Part shown: positions 34,897 through 46,842 of the stretch, piece by piece
How positions within the stretch are numbered: position 1 is the first letter of the stretch
How the letters are laid out: each line of letters opens with the position of its first letter
DNA from: Andrena cerasifolii
Taxonomy: Eukaryota > Arthropoda > Insecta > Hymenoptera > Andrenidae
Reading direction: 5' to 3'
Assembly: GCF_050908995.1 (NCBI RefSeq)
Contig: NC_135120.1
Span: forward strand, 2,803,433-2,867,432
Length of the DNA: 64,000 nt
Notes under the pieces: generated by a model
Told to the model about the DNA's origin: nothing
The model's database searches: none
Seen by the model: only the letters and a program-made list of their open reading frames with translations
Position numbers and translations under genes: made by a program

Positions 34897-35128
34897 TGTA
34901 TAAATAAAAAAATTATTTCGAATTTTTTTGTTTCCGAACAACAGAAAAAGTGTTATGGCGTACTGCGTGGAAGCCATGGAGCAACTTACATCGAGACACG
35001 GCATACATTTCAGTCTATATAACTTCAATAATACTGATTCTCTTTTTCATGTAAAAATTTGCAAATATTTGCTAAAGATGAGTAACCAAAATTGTAGACT
35101 AATATGTTTTACTCTTTATCAATCGTAT
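34555..35128. mobile_element. Foldback element with an AT-microsatellite loop
   Basis: Arms of about 220 bp (34555-34775 and 34915-35128) share, in opposite orientation, GTTATGGCGTACTGCGTGGA and CAAATTTTTACATGAAA-like words. The loop (34785-34910) is almost pure (AT)n with some ATT units. Both arms give an outward-facing ORF of about 65-71 codons (MFPNKRKSVMAYCVEA on the minus strand, MFPNNRKSVMAYCVEA on the plus strand) without known domains. Confidence 0.75.
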
Positions 35129-35134
35129 TCAGGC

Positions 35135-35500
35135 CCGAATTAAGATTTTTGGAGCCCGGAGCTATCAAACATTCGAGGGCCCCTGTGGTTGAAAAGCAGG
35201 GGGGGGGGGGGTGAAAAAAAATTAAACAATAACTAGTTTAAATTCTCGTATAACGAGAATTCACTGTAATTGCGTGCAAAATTTCAAATGGGATACCCTG
35301 TATGTGTCTAAGAATATATAATTCTAAAAAATTAGTAACAATTTAAATAGATATCATGAAGGAGGTTTAAACAATGAAATTTTAAAATAAAAACAAAATT
35401 CGAAGTTGTCGAACTCATAGACAATTTATTTAATAGTACATTTCCAATGAAGACAGAGTGAGCTAATCGCTTAGAACTGAAGGCTTAGAACGAGGCCCCC
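35135..35500. repeat. Fragment of a CAGGCCCGAATTAAG-type repeat
   Basis: Starts CAGGCCCGAATTAAGATTTT and includes a run of 13 G near 35200. GAGGCCCCCCTGGAGAG near 35492 may be its other end. This resembles the eroded ends of a hAT-type element. No coding sequence. Confidence 0.4.
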
Positions 35501-35504
35501 CTGG

Positions 35505-35832
35505 AGAGTGGGGTTTTTCAATTTTAATTTGTCAAAAATGGTCAAAAATTTGTTTTTTTTTCGTGAAATAATTTTCATTAGATACTCTTATGTCTTCATT
35601 GTAAGCACCCAAAAGCTCATTTTGATTAGTTTGCTAGTTCAACAGTTATACTTTTTTGAAAAAAAGTTAACACTATATTTCAAGGAGCTGTAAGATACAC
35701 AATTTTTGACATTTTGAAAAATCCGCCGAGATATGTTTATATATCCCTAAAGACTACAACATATCCAAGTTTCATCTAAATCTGAAATGTTACTCCGAAA
35801 AGTGTCCGACTTCGCATGGAATGATCCAAAGT
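35505..35832. repeat. Half copy of the GGATCATTCC palindromic family
   Basis: Matches the left arm of 51888-52885 in reverse orientation and ends TCGCATGGAATGATCC. Shared words include AAGACTACAACATATCCAAG and GTGTCCGACTTCGC. A third, more diverged half copy is at 44470-44655. Confidence 0.7.
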
Positions 35833-36550
35833 TCTGTTACTGTTCTGTGTGTTTGTTCCCAAACATCTTTATATAAATTCTTCTGACGTTAACTTGTAAT
35901 AAATCGATTTAATTAACAAGACCTAAGTACCTTTCGTTACCTAAGTGGCTATTTGTGTGGAAACATATTAAACGTTTCGCTCCCGCTTCTGCGTGCAGTC
36001 TACTTCAAATCATTGTAACTTCGTTAATATTTCGAATTTCATTATAATAATTATTTACACACATATTTTAGGCACTATGTACTTATAGGAAAAACAAAAA
36101 AAAATCAATTTTTCATTCGAGTCAAGTGAATACCACTTTAATGCCTCATTTTTGTTATGGTCCGAATCGATCGAAGCGTCCCTTGTAAACAGACGGACCC
36201 TAATGAAACTACTGCGGTCGATAAAAGGAAGTTGTACAGAGGTGACATCTCCAGGTACTCTGTGTAGACGAATTTTTGACGCATAGTTGCCACATCTTCT
36301 GTACTTTCTGTCTCTGCCGCGCTGTTGCTACATCTCTTTCTATCGAGAAGTCTTGAAGGAATACGGCACGAGAGATGCGTCTAGCGTCAGAGTCTGGCTG
36401 AGCGTAAAGGAGGATAGAAATAATGAAAGATAGAGAGGTTGGGTAGTCAAGTTAGGAAACATGTCAATGAAACAATACTAATTTGCGAATCAATATTTTT
36501 TATTTATACGTAGAAGGATGTAGTATTTTGTATAATCAATGTGCAATTGA
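35833..36550. other. No gene recognised
   Basis: AT-rich, then more balanced from 36160 to 36440 with no coding similarity. Confidence 0.5.
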
Positions 36551-37307
36551 AGGGTCGGATGCAATAAGGGGATTAGCGCTCGAAAATGGGAAAAATTATT
36601 GTCCAAACGCTAAGAAAGATTGGAAAATTAAATGTTATTAAACAGAATTTTAAAAAATATAGTGTTGTAAAGCTCGTCAGGACACATTTTTTCTGTTTAT
36701 AGTTTGTTTAAAAAAATTTTCATCGTCCAAAATCATTATTTCTTTAAACATAAATTGCGATAACTTGAGTATATATTAAGGGATCGTTATGAGACTTGAA
36801 ACATAACTTCAGAAAACTCTAGCGAAGCCGTAAAATGTACGCACAAAACCCTTATGTTAAAAAAATGTAATAATATTTAATTAATACTGGACATAACCCA
36901 TGTTTTTCAACGTTCGCCGTTAAAAAGTGTCGAGGCAATTTTGAGTTACATATAACTTGCAGCGACAAAGTTTTTTCTTAATATACAAGCAAGATTTTCA
37001 GCAATTTTCACACTGCTTAATAAATAATTGTAGAAGATATGGCGATATATATAAATTCCGCGCGCCACCAATAGTCAACAGCCGCGTATAATGCGCTATT
37101 TAGCAGTTTTAGCACTCGCGTTGACAGTTGGTGCTGCGCGGAATTTATATATATCGCCATATCTTCTACAATTATTTATGAATCAGTGTGAGAATTGGTG
37201 AAAATCTTCTTTGTATATTAAGGAAAAACTTTGTCGCTGCAAGTTATATGTACCTCAAAATTGCCTCGATACTTTTTAACGGCGAACGTTGAAAAACATG
37301 GGTTATG
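36551..37307. mobile_element. Second copy of the 19244-20735 foldback, truncated
   Basis: Left arm complete, starting AGGGTCGGATGCAATAAGGG after TTGA. The loop is short, and the right arm breaks off after AACATGGGTTATG at 37307. There it joins directly to half of another MITE (37308-37377). Confidence 0.75.
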
Positions 37308-37377
37308 AAATAAACCGATTTATACCGTGTTTCAACTGATTTTAATCTGGAATATCTCAGCAGTATGTTACTAAAAC
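37308..37377. repeat. One arm of the 14035-14239 MITE family
   Basis: Shares AACCGATTTATACCGTGTTT and CAGCAGTATGTTACT words with the right arm of the MITE at 14035-14239. Its other arm is missing. Confidence 0.65.
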
Positions 37378-37384
37378 TTAACAA

Positions 37385-37858
37385 AATTTAAAAAACCCGA
37401 CAACTTAAAAAGGGAACTAAAATGACAAAACCAAGACTTAATTCATTTATACATGGTATATTATTTATCATAAATGATTTGATGTAATTACATTCGAACA
37501 TTACATTATATTCAATATTGTGTATCGCTGTTCGCCCTAATTAGATTCGATGGGCTATTAATAACGCTAACAGTATTCCCCACGCGGACAAAGAGAGAAA
37601 CATTGTATAATTTACAAAATACGCTGAAGTTGAAATGTCACTATATAAGCATGAATTAGCATTGATGTTGTCCACCTCTTTTTGCTACCAGCTAGAAACA
37701 CTTTCTTTAGTCATTGCGGTACATGCTTGTAATTATTTAAAATGTCATCATATTATTATCCTAATTATGATAAATAATATATTATGTATAAATAAATTAA
37801 GTCTTGTTTTTGTCATTTTAGTTCCCCATTTAAGCAGTCGGGTTTTTAAATTTTTTTT
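37385..37858. mobile_element. Foldback element, TTTAAAAAACCCGAC ends
   Basis: Terminal inverted repeats of about 85 bp: left TTTAAAAAACCCGACAACTT, right its near-inverse ending TCGGGTTTTTAAA. Shared internal words are GGGAACTAAAATGACAAAA and ATTATTTATCATAA. A smaller inner inverted region follows. Not coding. Confidence 0.7.
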
Positions 37859-38104
37859 TATTTTTTACTTTTTAGTTATATATAGCAATATTGTATGGCA
37901 ACGGTCGCAGCCTGTTTAGTTCAGGGAAACATTGTAGTGAGGAATGTTAAAAACTCTCCTCGGATCCAGATAACCACTTGCAAGTCCTTCCAATTTTTTT
38001 ATTTCAATCTCACAATTTTGAAAATTATATATCGTAACATCTGGACATACAAATATAGCCTGACAAAACACAATACTCTCCTTTACGTGCCGCAGTCGGG
38101 TAAA

Positions 38105-38560
38105 AACATTACGTTTTACATTTTATTAATACATAATCCACCGCAAGCAACACTATATGCCTCTCGAACCGAGATTAGAAACCGCCAAATAACCTAAATC
38201 CGCAGCTCGAAGACAGATAACGGATAAACATAATGTATCTTTTATTCTAATTTATCCAGATATTATCTTTGCCCATCTTTGTTCTCCAGCCGCTTCGCAG
38301 TGATTCATTCAAGCCTTCCTGACGACAAATAGTAATAGAGGAAATGCGGCAACAACGCGATACGGCTATCGATACGTATCGGCAACTATGTCTTTCCTAC
38401 ATTTATCGGCTAGCTTGGACTTCCACCGGTTCTGATGGTACATGGCGCGAATATACCATTAGCACCGGTAACGGAGAATTCTTGAAGCATAATTCTGTCA
38501 TTTCTCGAGTCTGTCTCGGGTACAGGAGTTATAAATTCATTATTATGGTAATTATGCAGA
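38105..38560. repeat. Uninterrupted copy of the repeat block of 14240-16760
   Basis: Aligns in order with 14240-14300, 14617-14660, 15341-15435 and 16675-16760. It lacks the foldback and the solo LTR inserted in that copy. Open frames crossing it (38344-38895 plus, 38410-38862 minus) have no recognisable domain. Confidence 0.65.
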
Positions 38561-39383
38561 ACAGGTGTTTCCTCATCGATTTTGGCAACCTTGAAAGACG
38601 TTGTCGGGGACATGATTCTGAACAACTTTTTCCTATACGTGTTACCGCCGCTCGACCTTTGTTTCTGAGGTATTCGCGAAAAACTGCTGTTACTACTATG
38701 ATGTATTCTGCCATATACGTACCTACAGTTCCTACGCGTCCGTGGCAGAGTATGCACCAGCACGGGACAAAACAAATGACGAAGCTGGCCTTCGTTTCCG
38801 AGATACCTATTTGCGAAAAACTTCTTTCGACTTATTCCGACGCAACGCATTCCACTTTCCAACTTGTCCCGGGTATTAGTATTGGTTGGGGCTAGATTAG
38901 TGCGGGGGACGCGTAAAGCACGCTAGCGAACCGATGTGAGTCGTGGTGTTGACAAGAGTTCCCACACACCGAACAGGTCGAAAAAGGAAAAAAGATTTTT
39001 TGAGAAATGTGTTATAGCTTTGAGTAAAAAATTTCTAAATACCACCCATTTTTCGGCCTCCTGACTGAGCATGACCCCTTAAGAAGTTTTCCTGTCTGAT
39101 ATGAAAACGAAGAAGAAATTCGTTAAAGTAAAAGATCCTCTAAACGTTAATTAATACAGTAATGCAACACTGTCACTTGTACATATTGATCATTTGAGAA
39201 GAATGACTTGAAAATTGTTGGACATTAAATACTTAAATACTAAATACTAAACGGTATCTATTTTCCAAAGTACATGTTTTAAAGATATTGGAAAACAATA
39301 CTTCGAAACCTTTTATGTCACAAAAAGAATTGTTTAACATATGAGGGGAATACTTTGAAACATCGTAATGCCAGCCTGACTTG
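38561..39383. other. No gene recognised
   Basis: Moderate GC to 38950, AT-rich afterwards. No element ends or coding similarity recognised. Confidence 0.45.
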
Positions 39384-40286
39384 TAGAGGTGTCCAAGTAG
39401 TTTGAAGATTCAAGCTAAGCTGAACTCAGCTCAAATCATTCGAACCGAGTAAAATACTCGAATGACGGAGTAGCTTAATTATTCAAGCAAGCTTGAAAAA
39501 ATTCAATCTTCTCAAATGATTTGAGTAGCGTGAACGTTTTAACGACTTAATTATATTTAAGCTACTCGAATTGAAATAATGACTCAAATCCCATTGAGCT
39601 ACTTGAAAAACAACAAGTCATTCGAAACATCTCAAACTATGTGATTAAACAAGGGTCTTTTTTAAATAAATGAATCGATAGAAAAAGAGGTTATATCGAG
39701 AAACTTAAGAATAAGGAAATGTAAGATATGTATATACTTATAAGATTTATTATGCGTGGAAGTTAAATTTTTGTGATTCATAAAATATTCATATAATTTT
39801 ATATTTGATTCTACAATATGTATGTATAAGTTAAAAAATTAATAATGATTTTAGATTCCGAGAATAAAATTAGTGGCTATTGATTATGCCCAATGAGGTA
39901 ATATTCGGTAATTTTGGTCGTTCAGAATAATATATAGGTAATTGTATTAAATATAAGCCGTAAATTTAATATGCATGCCTATTAAGTTACTAATAATTAT
40001 TATTATTGGCTAGAATTTTCGAGTGGTATTAGAATTTTTGAGTAACAAAAAATTGATCCAATAGCTCCAAAAGATTTAAAGTATTCGTATGAAATCAAAT
40101 AGCGTATCAGCAACCCGTTCAAACATTCAAAAATCGAATTTTATCAAGCGTGTTCGACTATTCAAGGAATTTGAAGTATTACTTAGATATAATCGAGTAC
40201 TTGGCTAATGGCTCGGTTCGAAAAAAAACGAGTTTTACTCGGATTGAATTTCAAGAACTTGAATAATCAAGTATTTGGCAGCTCTA
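39384..40286. mobile_element. hAT-like non-autonomous element, copy 2 (intact)
   Basis: A 903-bp element with ends TAGAGGTGTCCAAGTAGTTT (left) and TAGAGCTGCCAAATACTTGA (right, inward), flanked by CTGACTTG and CTGATTTC (6 of 8 identical). The TAGAG start and 8-bp target fit hAT. It is inverted relative to copy 1 at 31431-33728 and uninterrupted. No coding sequence. Confidence 0.75.
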
Positions 40287-40294
40287 CTGATTTC

Positions 40295-41393
40295 ACATAA
40301 ATCTTACAAAATAACTTTGAAATCGAAGAAAATACTCCTATATTTTCAGTATTATAAATATATATATCGTTTATTACTTATGCCACTTACTTTTCAACTT
40401 CAATCGATTAACGTAGTTTGCTAAGGAGTAAATAAAAATTATGTTTTAATAACGTATGTTTGCTGAAGGTGCAAATACTTGGACGAAGAGATGGATGGTT
40501 GTGCATTGCTATAGAAAAAAATTGTAAAAGTATAAATGTCTTTTATGTTCAAATTGTATTCTTTTTGTATGACGTTGGTTTCGTATTTCTATTTACAGAA
40601 CGATCAGAAGAAATAACTGTACATACATAAATAAATAAATGCGTGATACTATTATAAATAATATAATTTCACTTTACAAATATATTGTTGCAGAAAGGAA
40701 TTTAGCTGTCGCTAAACAATATTTTTCATTCTCAAATTTTGTTGTTTTTGTTTTAAAAAAAGCCTATAGCCCTATAGCTGTCCCAGTTCTTACAACTAGA
40801 ATCGAGTAGTATGATATCGTGAATCTTAAACGCGTCTACGTATATGTACATAAAACTATATGTGTATACATATACTGAGATGTATCTTCTTGGGTCTATA
40901 CATAAGACGCGAATTTTCAATCCCTTGAATTTTAAGTATGCCAAAAAACGTATTAAAATTTTGAAGTTATCACATAAAAAAATCTCCGCCTCTTTTAAGA
41001 GTATAAACAACTGCTGGGGGAAGAAATTATTTTATTAGAAGCGACAAATATAATTAGCAGATCATTCTTCTCATAATCATAGTTTTTAAGATTTATAAGT
41101 TGTAGCTAAGATTGACGACGAATTCCGCAACTTACGCGAATACGTGCCTATATTTGTAACAAAGGGATAATTAGGATGATTGTGTTTGAGTTGTAGGCAT
41201 TATTAACCTTTTATTTTATTTACTACCACGGTGATATCTCTACCAGAATTGAAGTTCAGGGTAAAAAATTTAAATATCTATTCTAACACATATTCCTGTA
41301 GGTAATGAATAATATACTTAGCTGAAATGTTCATGCACTAATCTAAGGAGCACCTGACAAGGGAAGTTAGGCATCACAAAATTATCCAACTTT
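40295..41393. other. No gene recognised
   Basis: AT-rich (ATA/TATA words at 40840-40890). No inverted repeats or coding similarity that I can delimit. Confidence 0.5.
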
Positions 41394-41702
41394 GTGCGCA
41401 AGTAGAGTAGTTCATGCGTAAGACAAACCTATTTTTTGTTGGTGCCATAGTGCAATTATAGGGGGTGAAATCACCCGTTGAAAAGAATGCAGAATTTTTT
41501 TTCACGCAATATCTCGAAAACGGTGAGAGATATCGAAAATAAGTATAAAAAGGTTGCATCTTTTTTTATATTTACAAAACTGCGTGAAAACAATTATCGA
41601 AAAATCCATACTTTTCAAGTTACCCCCACCACCAATCCTTCATTCGATAATTACTTTTGCAATACGGCACCAACAAAAAAATGAACTACTCTACTTGCGT
41701 AC
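41394..41702. mobile_element. Palindromic MITE, GTACGCAAGTAGAGTAG ends
   Basis: The left end GTGCGCAAGTAGAGTAGTTC and right end GTACGCAAGTAGAGTAGTTC (inward) are both followed by TTTTTGTTGGTGCC. The middle includes ATATCTCGAAAACGGTGAGAG. Non-coding. Confidence 0.65.
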
Positions 41703-42628
41703 AATTAAAAAGCTGTATCATTTTCTGAATTTTCGAGTTGCCTTGTTAGATAGTAGAATTAGACTAGTTCATAGTTAAATATAATTTGTTTGCACAATCA
41801 CGATTACATACAAGACAAACACACAGAATTATTAATGAGAACTAGATTAATCTTAGAAGGTAATACTAAACTTAATGCAATTAAGCTAATCTAATAAAAC
41901 TACGTCTGAGATCGGACAAAGTTATTTCTTTGAATATTTCTGGAGTACAGGACAATTCGGGAAATCGCTGGCTATGTCGAACCGCACGGTACATAGTTCG
42001 AAGGTTCACGACACTCTACCAGCTGATCGTGATGAGTACATTCCGCATACCTGGCTTTTTGTCACTTGAGTACCTCACCAAAAGGCCGTGTGTTAGAGCC
42101 GAGTGACAGTGTAATTAAGTGAGAGGCTCACCTACAGATAACTGTGCCAGTTCTCGCCGCGATCGCCAACACATAGGTATCGTGGTTACACTTCGAATTG
42201 ATTTGAAGTGCACGCTTGAAATAATCGCGATCATCCGTTTTATTGGCTGACGGCATACGGCTCGTCAGCCAATCTCTAACTGTACCTAGTTGTGTTATCA
42301 ATTATGGCTCATAAATTTTTCAGTGAAAGTAAACACAAATTTTCATACTCAAGGTTATTTCGAAATCATATTGTTATAAGTTATAAGTAGTGGAACTTGT
42401 CTCAATGTGAGCTGTAACACCAGTAATGAGATAACAATCATAATATTTGCCCTTTAAACTAAATAATTGGGTCTTTGAACGAAGATTTTCGGGGTGATGC
42501 CGTTATGCGATTTATCGTGTAAAACCAAGTGTTGTAAACATTCATGTTTCGTAGTAGAACGTGGAATAGGTATGTTTGTGTAGGTCTACTTTATAACATG
42601 TTTGAAAGTTACGTATTTACTGCATTCA
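41703..42628. other. No gene recognised
   Basis: A GC-richer island (41930-42260) sits in AT-rich DNA. I find no coding frame with support on either strand. Confidence 0.45.
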
Positions 42629-43338
42629 GGGGTGATTGCGCCGAAAATAGGTAATTTTTTGTACAAAAACGGTTCGACAAATTAATTTGAGGTTTGGCAG
42701 GCTGTTCTATTGTATCTTGAACTATTGTTCTGAATTTTTGTGTGACAGTGAAAAAATGAGCATGGCAGATACAGAGAGAGCGTTGAAAAATAACCCTGGG
42801 TGGCCCTGGCATTGACGAAAAGTACTGTAAGGGTTATCCAAGACACAAAACGGAAAAGAAATTCTTAAACTATATGAGTGTGGCTATGGGTGGTAGTAGA
42901 TTCATTAGGAAAAATAAAAAAATGTTAAAATGGCAGCCTTTTGAAGAAGATGAAGCGCCCTAATTTGAGTCTAAGAAAGGTTTTGCCTAAAAATCGGGAA
43001 AACTTCTTTAAATAAAAAGGGGACGGTAACAGATACCGGAATAAATCTACTACCACTCATAGCCACATTCATATAGTTTAAGAATTTCTTTTCCTTTTTG
43101 TGTTTCGGATAACCCTTGCAGTACTTTTCGTCAGCGCCAGGGCCACCCGATTATTTTTCAACGCTCTCTCCCTGTACCTGCCATGGTTTATTTTCACTGT
43201 CACACAAAAATTCAGAACAATAGTCCAAGATACAATAGAACAGCCTGCCAAACCTCAAATTAATTTGTCGAACCGTTTTTGTACAAAAAATTCACAAATA
43301 ATTACCTATTTTTCAGCCCAACAAGGCGCAGTCCCCCC
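42629..43338. mobile_element. 710-bp foldback, TTAA-type ends
   Basis: Arms of about 310 bp centred near 42983. The right end GGGGGGACTGCGCC (inward) is followed by TTAA (43339-43342). The left end is GGGGTGATTGCGCC, preceded by TTCA. Shared words include AAACGGTTCGACAAATTAAT and CAAGATACAATAGAACAGCC. The GGGG start and TTAA flank recall the element at 4166-7059. Non-coding. Confidence 0.7.
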
Positions 43339-43342
43339 TTAA

Positions 43343-44469
43343 TAGTTGTATAAAGTGCATTATCATAATTCTTTAAGTAAAGAGATATTTAGAGATACAA
43401 TTATGCTCCAATAAAATAACATATACATTAGTCTTGATTGAATAAAAATACTAAATATTAAACATACAAGTATTTAAGTCTATCAAGTCAGGAATAATGT
43501 TATTAGGTATTTGCAACTTGGGTTACGTTAGTTTTAAATGGTATACTGTATAGAGTCTTTGGATACAAACTAACATTATGAATCAAAAACTACGTTTAAT
43601 AAAAGTATAACATGTTTACGGAGATATGTATTCAATTTTATTCTTTTAGACACCTATCGTAATACTTATTGCCACTGTATCCTAAATGTAACGTTTATAT
43701 TGTGCCTTTTTCTACAATAATCTACCAAAAAATTTACTCAAATTTTGTATATTCACATTGTTAATTGGGTAAGTGAAAACGATATAGATTGAGATTTGCC
43801 ATCGGCCCGAGTCGATTACGTTAGAAGAGGCGCATACATAACATGTACACAATATGTGTACATACCTAAGACGGCTATAGGATGGTGTCGAACTGTTTAA
43901 TTAACTACCGTTATGTGTTTGGGCCAGCAGTGTCCAGCGGTAGGGCTCCTCAGGCGTCTGCTTCCCCTTCCAACCGCTTCGTCCCCACACAATATTCGCG
44001 AAGAATATGTAATTACTACATAAAAGCAGTTACTACCACAGCGCTGCCCAAGCCCGAGAACGCGTGATCTGTGGATATCGCACGATGCTAAAAAGGCGCC
44101 TATGACGCTATACATGACGTGTGCATTAGTGTTACACGTCGCCACAGCGAGCGAATCCTACTACTGCATACTCCTCGCGAATATTGTGACGACGCAGCTT
44201 CAACTTTCGGCAATTTTTTCAAGGCCAATTTTAAAATGCCCATATTTTTGACAATTAGACCATGAAGGGTAAGGATAGAACTATATTCTGTTTTTTCCAG
44301 ATTTTTAAAATCGCGCCCGTGTTAAAAAACTGCATTTGTTTAAAATAATTGCACAAAAATAGTTTAAAAAAATTGTTTCTGATACTGAAATAATTTTTTC
44401 TTAAAACTTCAATGTCTTTTCTACAAATCGCCGTAAACCTCATCTCCATCCGTTTAATACTTCCATAAT
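43343..44469. other. No gene recognised
   Basis: AT-rich to 43790, then moderate GC with two inverted copies of AATATTCGCGA (43992, 44180). A tRNA-like look near 43925 is not supported (no matching B box). Confidence 0.45.
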
Positions 44470-44655
44470 TATAATTTATTGAAGAAAAGTTAGCACTTAC
44501 CTTCAAACAGCTGTAAAATCGACATTTTTCAAAATTGTCAAAAATCCTTCGAGATATGTTTATATATCCCTACAGACTACAACATATTCAAATTTCAGCC
44601 ACATCCGAAATGTTACTTCAAAAAGTGTCCGATTTCGCGGGGAATGACCCGGACA
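44470..44655. repeat. Diverged half copy of the GGATCATTCC palindromic family
   Basis: Shares GAGATATGTTTATATATCCC, ACTACAACATAT and AAAGTGTCCGATTTCGC with 35690-35832 and 51888-51990. Confidence 0.65.
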
Positions 44656-44734
44656 CAAGTGTGTGACTTACTATTGTTAGTACAAAGTCGTAAATAAGTT
44701 AATGTAAACTAATATAATACAAATTGTAAACGTG

Positions 44735-46842
44735 CAATACAGACTATGTATTGGCATCTCCAGTTACCGAAAACAGGTTTTTATGTTATGTTTTCCTGTA
44801 CAGATAATGATACATTATTACATTTTTATTGCGGTTCGTAACGATTATTCTTGTATGCGTATTACTTCGCCTACTAACTGTGTAGAACAGCTCTTTATAC
44901 GTGTAATGTTTGGGTACCACCCACTACTCATTTGCGCCGTTTACTTGCCTCCATCCTCCAACTCTTCGATTTATGAAGCTCACTGCCAATCTGTCGAGTT
45001 TATTATGCAGCATCGTCCCAATTCGGATATTCTTATTCTAGGGGATTATAATTTCACTAGTGTCACTTTTTATAATGATCGAAATAGCACTCTTTTGTAC
45101 TCATCAAGGCATAACAACGCATCTGTTGGTCCTGATGATATTTTGTGTGAATATTTTAATGTACTTAATCTTTATCAATATAATCATATTTGGAACCATA
45201 TGGGCCACACGTTAGATTTATGTTTCTCGACCTATAGACGTATTATTGTCTCCGTAGCAGTTGATTCCCTTCTTCCATGCGATGTTTATCATTCTGCGTT
45301 TAGTGTTACGATCCCTATAAGGATTTCGAATGATAACACACTTGTCTCTCCTATTGTTATATATGATTTTACACATGCGAATTTTTGGGCTATAAATGCG
45401 TTATTTTGTTCTATTGATTGGGATGCTGCGCTATCTAAACTCGACGTTAACGAGTCAGTTGATACTCTTTATTATTTTCTAAACAATGTTATTGATCTTT
45501 TTGTTCCTAAGCATCTTATATACAGAAATATTATCCGAGGTGGTACTCAGGTAAACTTATCTCTCTAATCAAACTAAAGAAACCACTGCACTACATTTAT
45601 AAGCGTACTAATAATTATTCTGACTATGTCGCTTTTTCAAACATTAGATCTCAATGTAAATTATTTTCGACAAATTGATGGGATTATTATATTCGTAGGA
45701 TTGACTCGTCTATCCTGCATAATGTTAATACCTTCTGGAATTTTGTAAATTGCCATCGAATCGATAAATCCACACCTACTGGTATGTACTTTGACGGTGT
45801 ATACCTCGTTGATCAGTCTGATATTGCCGAAGGTTTTGTCTCTTATTTTAAACCGATTTATCAAGACGACAATAATATACCTTTTAATATTGATTATAAT
45901 TATTCTTGTGATGTTTCTAACTTATATATTGAAATTGGTGAGGTTTTCGAATCCTTAAATACTCTAGATACTAATTCTAGTCCTGGTGATGACGGTATTC
46001 CACCGATTGTGTTTAAATCTTGTAGTTTTGTAGTGGCTAGGATCTTGTGGCTTATTTTTAACAAGTCCCTTAGTGCAGCTGACTTTCCGTCTAAATGGAA
46101 AACTTGTCTTGTTATACCGGCATTTAAAGGGGGGCAACAGATGTGATATCCATAACTACAGACCAATTAGTAAGCAGAATGTTATGCCCAAGATCTTTGA
46201 AAATATTATTACGTCGAAATTATCTTACCTGTTTACGAAAATTATAATACCAGAGCAGCATGGGTTTGTCTCTGGAAGATCTACCACTACAAATCTACTA
46301 TACTATCAATATTACCTTGTGGACGCGATTAAAAAAGGGTTTCAGGTCGATGTCATTTATACGGACTTTAGTAAAGCTTTTGATTCGGTGAGTCATTCTA
46401 TCCTAATCTCCAAACATAGAGCTTTGGGTATTCGAGGCTCTGTTCTATCATGGTTATCCAGTTTTATTACTAATAGATTCCAAGTTGTTAAGTTCAATAA
46501 TTATCTCTCATCCAAGTTTCATTTTGGATCTGGTGTCCCACAAGGCTCCCATCTTGGACCGTTGCTATTTAATCCATTTATCAACGACATAACCGAGGTA
46601 TTTGAACACAGTCAATTTCTCCTGTATGCAGATGACCTGAAACTTTTTCGTAAAATTGCGAACATTAATGATGCACTTCTTCTGCAGAGCGATTTGCTTA
46701 GACTTGAAACTTGGTGTGATACGAACAAGCTAGGCTTTAATTTATCAAAATGTCATGTTATCCGTTTCTGCACGAAAGGTGACGTTCTCTGGTTCAATTA
46801 CTCGATAAATTCTACATCACTTATCCCTGTAAATAGTATTAA
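44735..46842 (+). pseudogene. Jockey-like LINE, endonuclease and RT part (5' half)
   Basis: ORF2 of a non-LTR retrotransposon, which nicks target DNA and reverse-transcribes its RNA there. The copy is 5'-truncated. From 44880 an apurinic-type endonuclease carboxy-terminal part is readable: ICAVYLPPSS, DILILGDYNF and HTLDLCFST (the GDYN and LDL motifs). Reverse transcriptase follows: SSPGDDGIPP, NYRPIS, YTDFSKAFDSV (motif A), SGVPQGSHLGPLLF (motif B) and LLYADDLKLF (motif C with intact YADD). Frameshifts near 45530 and 46130 and a stop near 45678 disable it. The frame breaks at TTAA 46839-46842, where a 7.56-kb element is inserted, and resumes at 54403. The motifs and the 3' AAATAAATAAAT tail suggest the jockey group. 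Confidence 0.9.

Noticed and set aside
38344..38895. 183-codon open frame on the plus strand
   Set aside because: It crosses a dispersed repeat block, has no recognisable domain, and a competing 150-codon frame lies on the other strand.
43922..43990. tRNA-like sequence (GTCCAGCGGTAGGGC)
   Set aside because: There is a weak A-box look only; no B box or cloverleaf could be drawn.
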